Assembly: GCA_036507695.1 (NCBI GenBank)
Contig: DATCIR010000010.1
Location: 1-33,588 of the forward strand
Source of the DNA: JAKEGK01 sp036507695
GTDB taxonomy: Bacteria > Pseudomonadota > Gammaproteobacteria > SZUA-152
Reading direction: 5' to 3'
Length of the DNA: 33,588 nt
Part shown: in pieces, positions 32,753 to 33,588 of the stretch
How positions within the stretch are numbered: the first letter of the stretch is position 1
Layout of the letters: the number at the start of each line of letters is the position of its first letter
The notes under the pieces: generated by a model
The model's input: only the letters and a program-made list of their open reading frames with translations
Databases searched by the model: none
What the model was told of the DNA's origin: nothing
Made by a program: the position numbers and the translations under genes

Positions 32753-32792
32753 CGCGCGGGGCAGTCCTTGGCTGCTCCGCGCGATTTTTTTT
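32753..32792 (+). terminator. Terminator or attenuating hairpin between pstS and pstC
   Basis: A 12-bp stem (CGCGCGGGGCAG with CTGCTCCGCGCG, one G-T pair) with loop TCCTTGG is followed by a run of T. It lies 50 bp after pstS and ahead of pstC, so it may be partial read-through that keeps PstS in excess. Confidence 0.85.
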
Positions 32793-32814
32793 AAATTGAA
32801 TCCTTGCCGCTATT

Positions 32815-33588
32815 ATGAATACCACTGTTTCCACTATGACAACTGACGACCGGAAAGAACGTTTAATTGGCGGCGCCAGCGAAGCCTTTCTGCGCCGCCG
32901 GGCGTTCTGGAACCGCGTGGCTGCCGCATTGCTCTTTGTGGCGGCCGCCGCTTCGGTGTTGATCACGATCGGAATCGTGTATGTATTGATCCGCGATTCG
33001 ATCCCATTTTTCGAGGAAGTCGCGCTGTTCGATTTCCTGACTGACACCCAGTGGACGCCGGTATTCGAGAACGCCCGTTTCGGCGTGTTAACCCTGGTGT
33101 CGGCCACATTAACGGTGGCGGGTATTGCATTGGCGGTGGCCATTCCCGCCGGACTCGGTCTAGCTATTTATCTCAGTGAATACGCCCGTCCTGGCGTACG
33201 CGAGACGGTAAAACCGTTCCTCGAATTACTGGAGGGTGTGCCTACGGTGGTGTATGGCTTTTTCGCCCTGCTGTTCGTAACGCCTTTATTGCAAACGTTT
33301 ATCCCGGGCCTCTCCGGTTTCAACCTGCTGGCGCCTGGCCTGGTGATGGGTATCATGATACTGCCCTATACCGCCTCTGTTAGCGAGGACGCAATGCGCG
33401 CCGTACCCATGGGTTTGCGCGAAGCGGGTTATGCCCTGGGGTATTCGCGGTTTCGTGTTGCCACCCAGGTGGTCATTCCGGCCGCGCTGTCGGGAATCAC
33501 CGCGGCCTTTATCCTCGGCATGTCGCGGGCAGTGGGCGAAACCATGGTGGTGGCCATTGCCGCCGGACAGAATCCCAATTTCGGTTTT
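32815..33588 (+). CDS. pstC: Phosphate ABC transporter permease PstC (C-terminus beyond window)
   Basis: The frame is open from ATG 32815 to the right edge (258 codons). It has a cytoplasmic N-terminus, a first membrane helix (AALLFVAAAASVLITIGIVYVLI) and a periplasmic loop with FFEEVALFDFLTDTQWTPVFE typical of PstC. Further helices follow, with VPTVVYGFFALLFV and the permease EAA-type loop MGLREAGYALGYSRFRVATQVVIPAALSGI. It forms the phosphate channel with PstA. The ribosome site is weak; an ATG at 32836 is an alternative start. Confidence 0.94.
   Translation, partial: MNTTVSTMTTDDRKERLIGGASEAFLRRRAFWNRVAAALLFVAAAASVLITIGIVYVLIRDSIPFFEEVALFDFLTDTQWTPVFENARFGVLTLVSATLTVAGIALAVAIPAGLGLAIYLSEYARPGVRETVKPFLELLEGVPTVVYGFFALLFVTPLLQTFIPGLSGFNLLAPGLVMGIMILPYTASVSEDAMRAVPMGLREAGYALGYSRFRVATQVVIPAALSGITAAFILGMSRAVGETMVVAIAAGQNPNFGF

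Noticed and set aside
1..33588. CRISPR arrays, tRNA or rRNA genes
   Set aside because: I found no regularly spaced identical repeats of CRISPR type and no cloverleaf or rRNA sequence.

Overview
The window reads as chromosome of a gammaproteobacterium. The central block rluB-scpB-scpA-trpS-(M50 protease)-yciO-yciV, with yciB-yciI-parvulin on the opposite strand, is a gene order typical of that class. I cannot name a genus. Features fitting an environmental, respiratory organism are an undecaheme cytochrome c, a Pho-controlled pst operon, hpnD/hpnE squalene genes and a NasT-like ANTAR regulator.

Layout. Positions 1-2244 (minus) carry the N-terminal 748 codons of a large secreted lipoprotein that runs off the left edge; this stretch is visibly G+C-rich. 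Positions 2409-3299 hold a parDE toxin-antitoxin pair and a separate CopG-type antitoxin. Then come a FadL-type outer-membrane porin (minus), a very large MalT-like ATPase regulator with a SARP-type C-terminus (minus), and divergently hpnD, hpnE and yciK, followed by a diguanylate cyclase. Positions 13018-19891 form a minus-strand housekeeping operon; positions 20251-21964 are its plus-strand counterpart.

Positions 22790-28086 (minus) form a redox cluster. A NasT-like ANTAR protein with no phosphorylatable aspartate comes first. A leader RNA follows, with stacked hexaloop hairpins ending in an intrinsic terminator. Next are a flavoprotein/[2Fe-2S]/transmembrane bis-heme-b fusion, an 11-heme periplasmic cytochrome, a Tll0287-like heme lipoprotein and a single-domain globin. 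The arrangement predicts NAD(P)H electrons crossing the inner membrane to periplasmic hemes, with expression controlled by antitermination. This is my best candidate for an undescribed system.

Positions 28531-31402 hold a PNPOx-like flavoprotein, a DsrE-like protein, a LysR regulator with a 19-bp palindrome in its leader, and an unknown gene. The right end is pstS, with helically phased Pho boxes, and the start of pstC.

Two diverged copies of one short inverted-repeat element (9382-9644 and 22431-22666) have ends resembling IS1380/ISEcp1. Each shows a 5-bp target duplication (one perfect, one 4/5), and both lie in the same orientation directly in front of a start codon.
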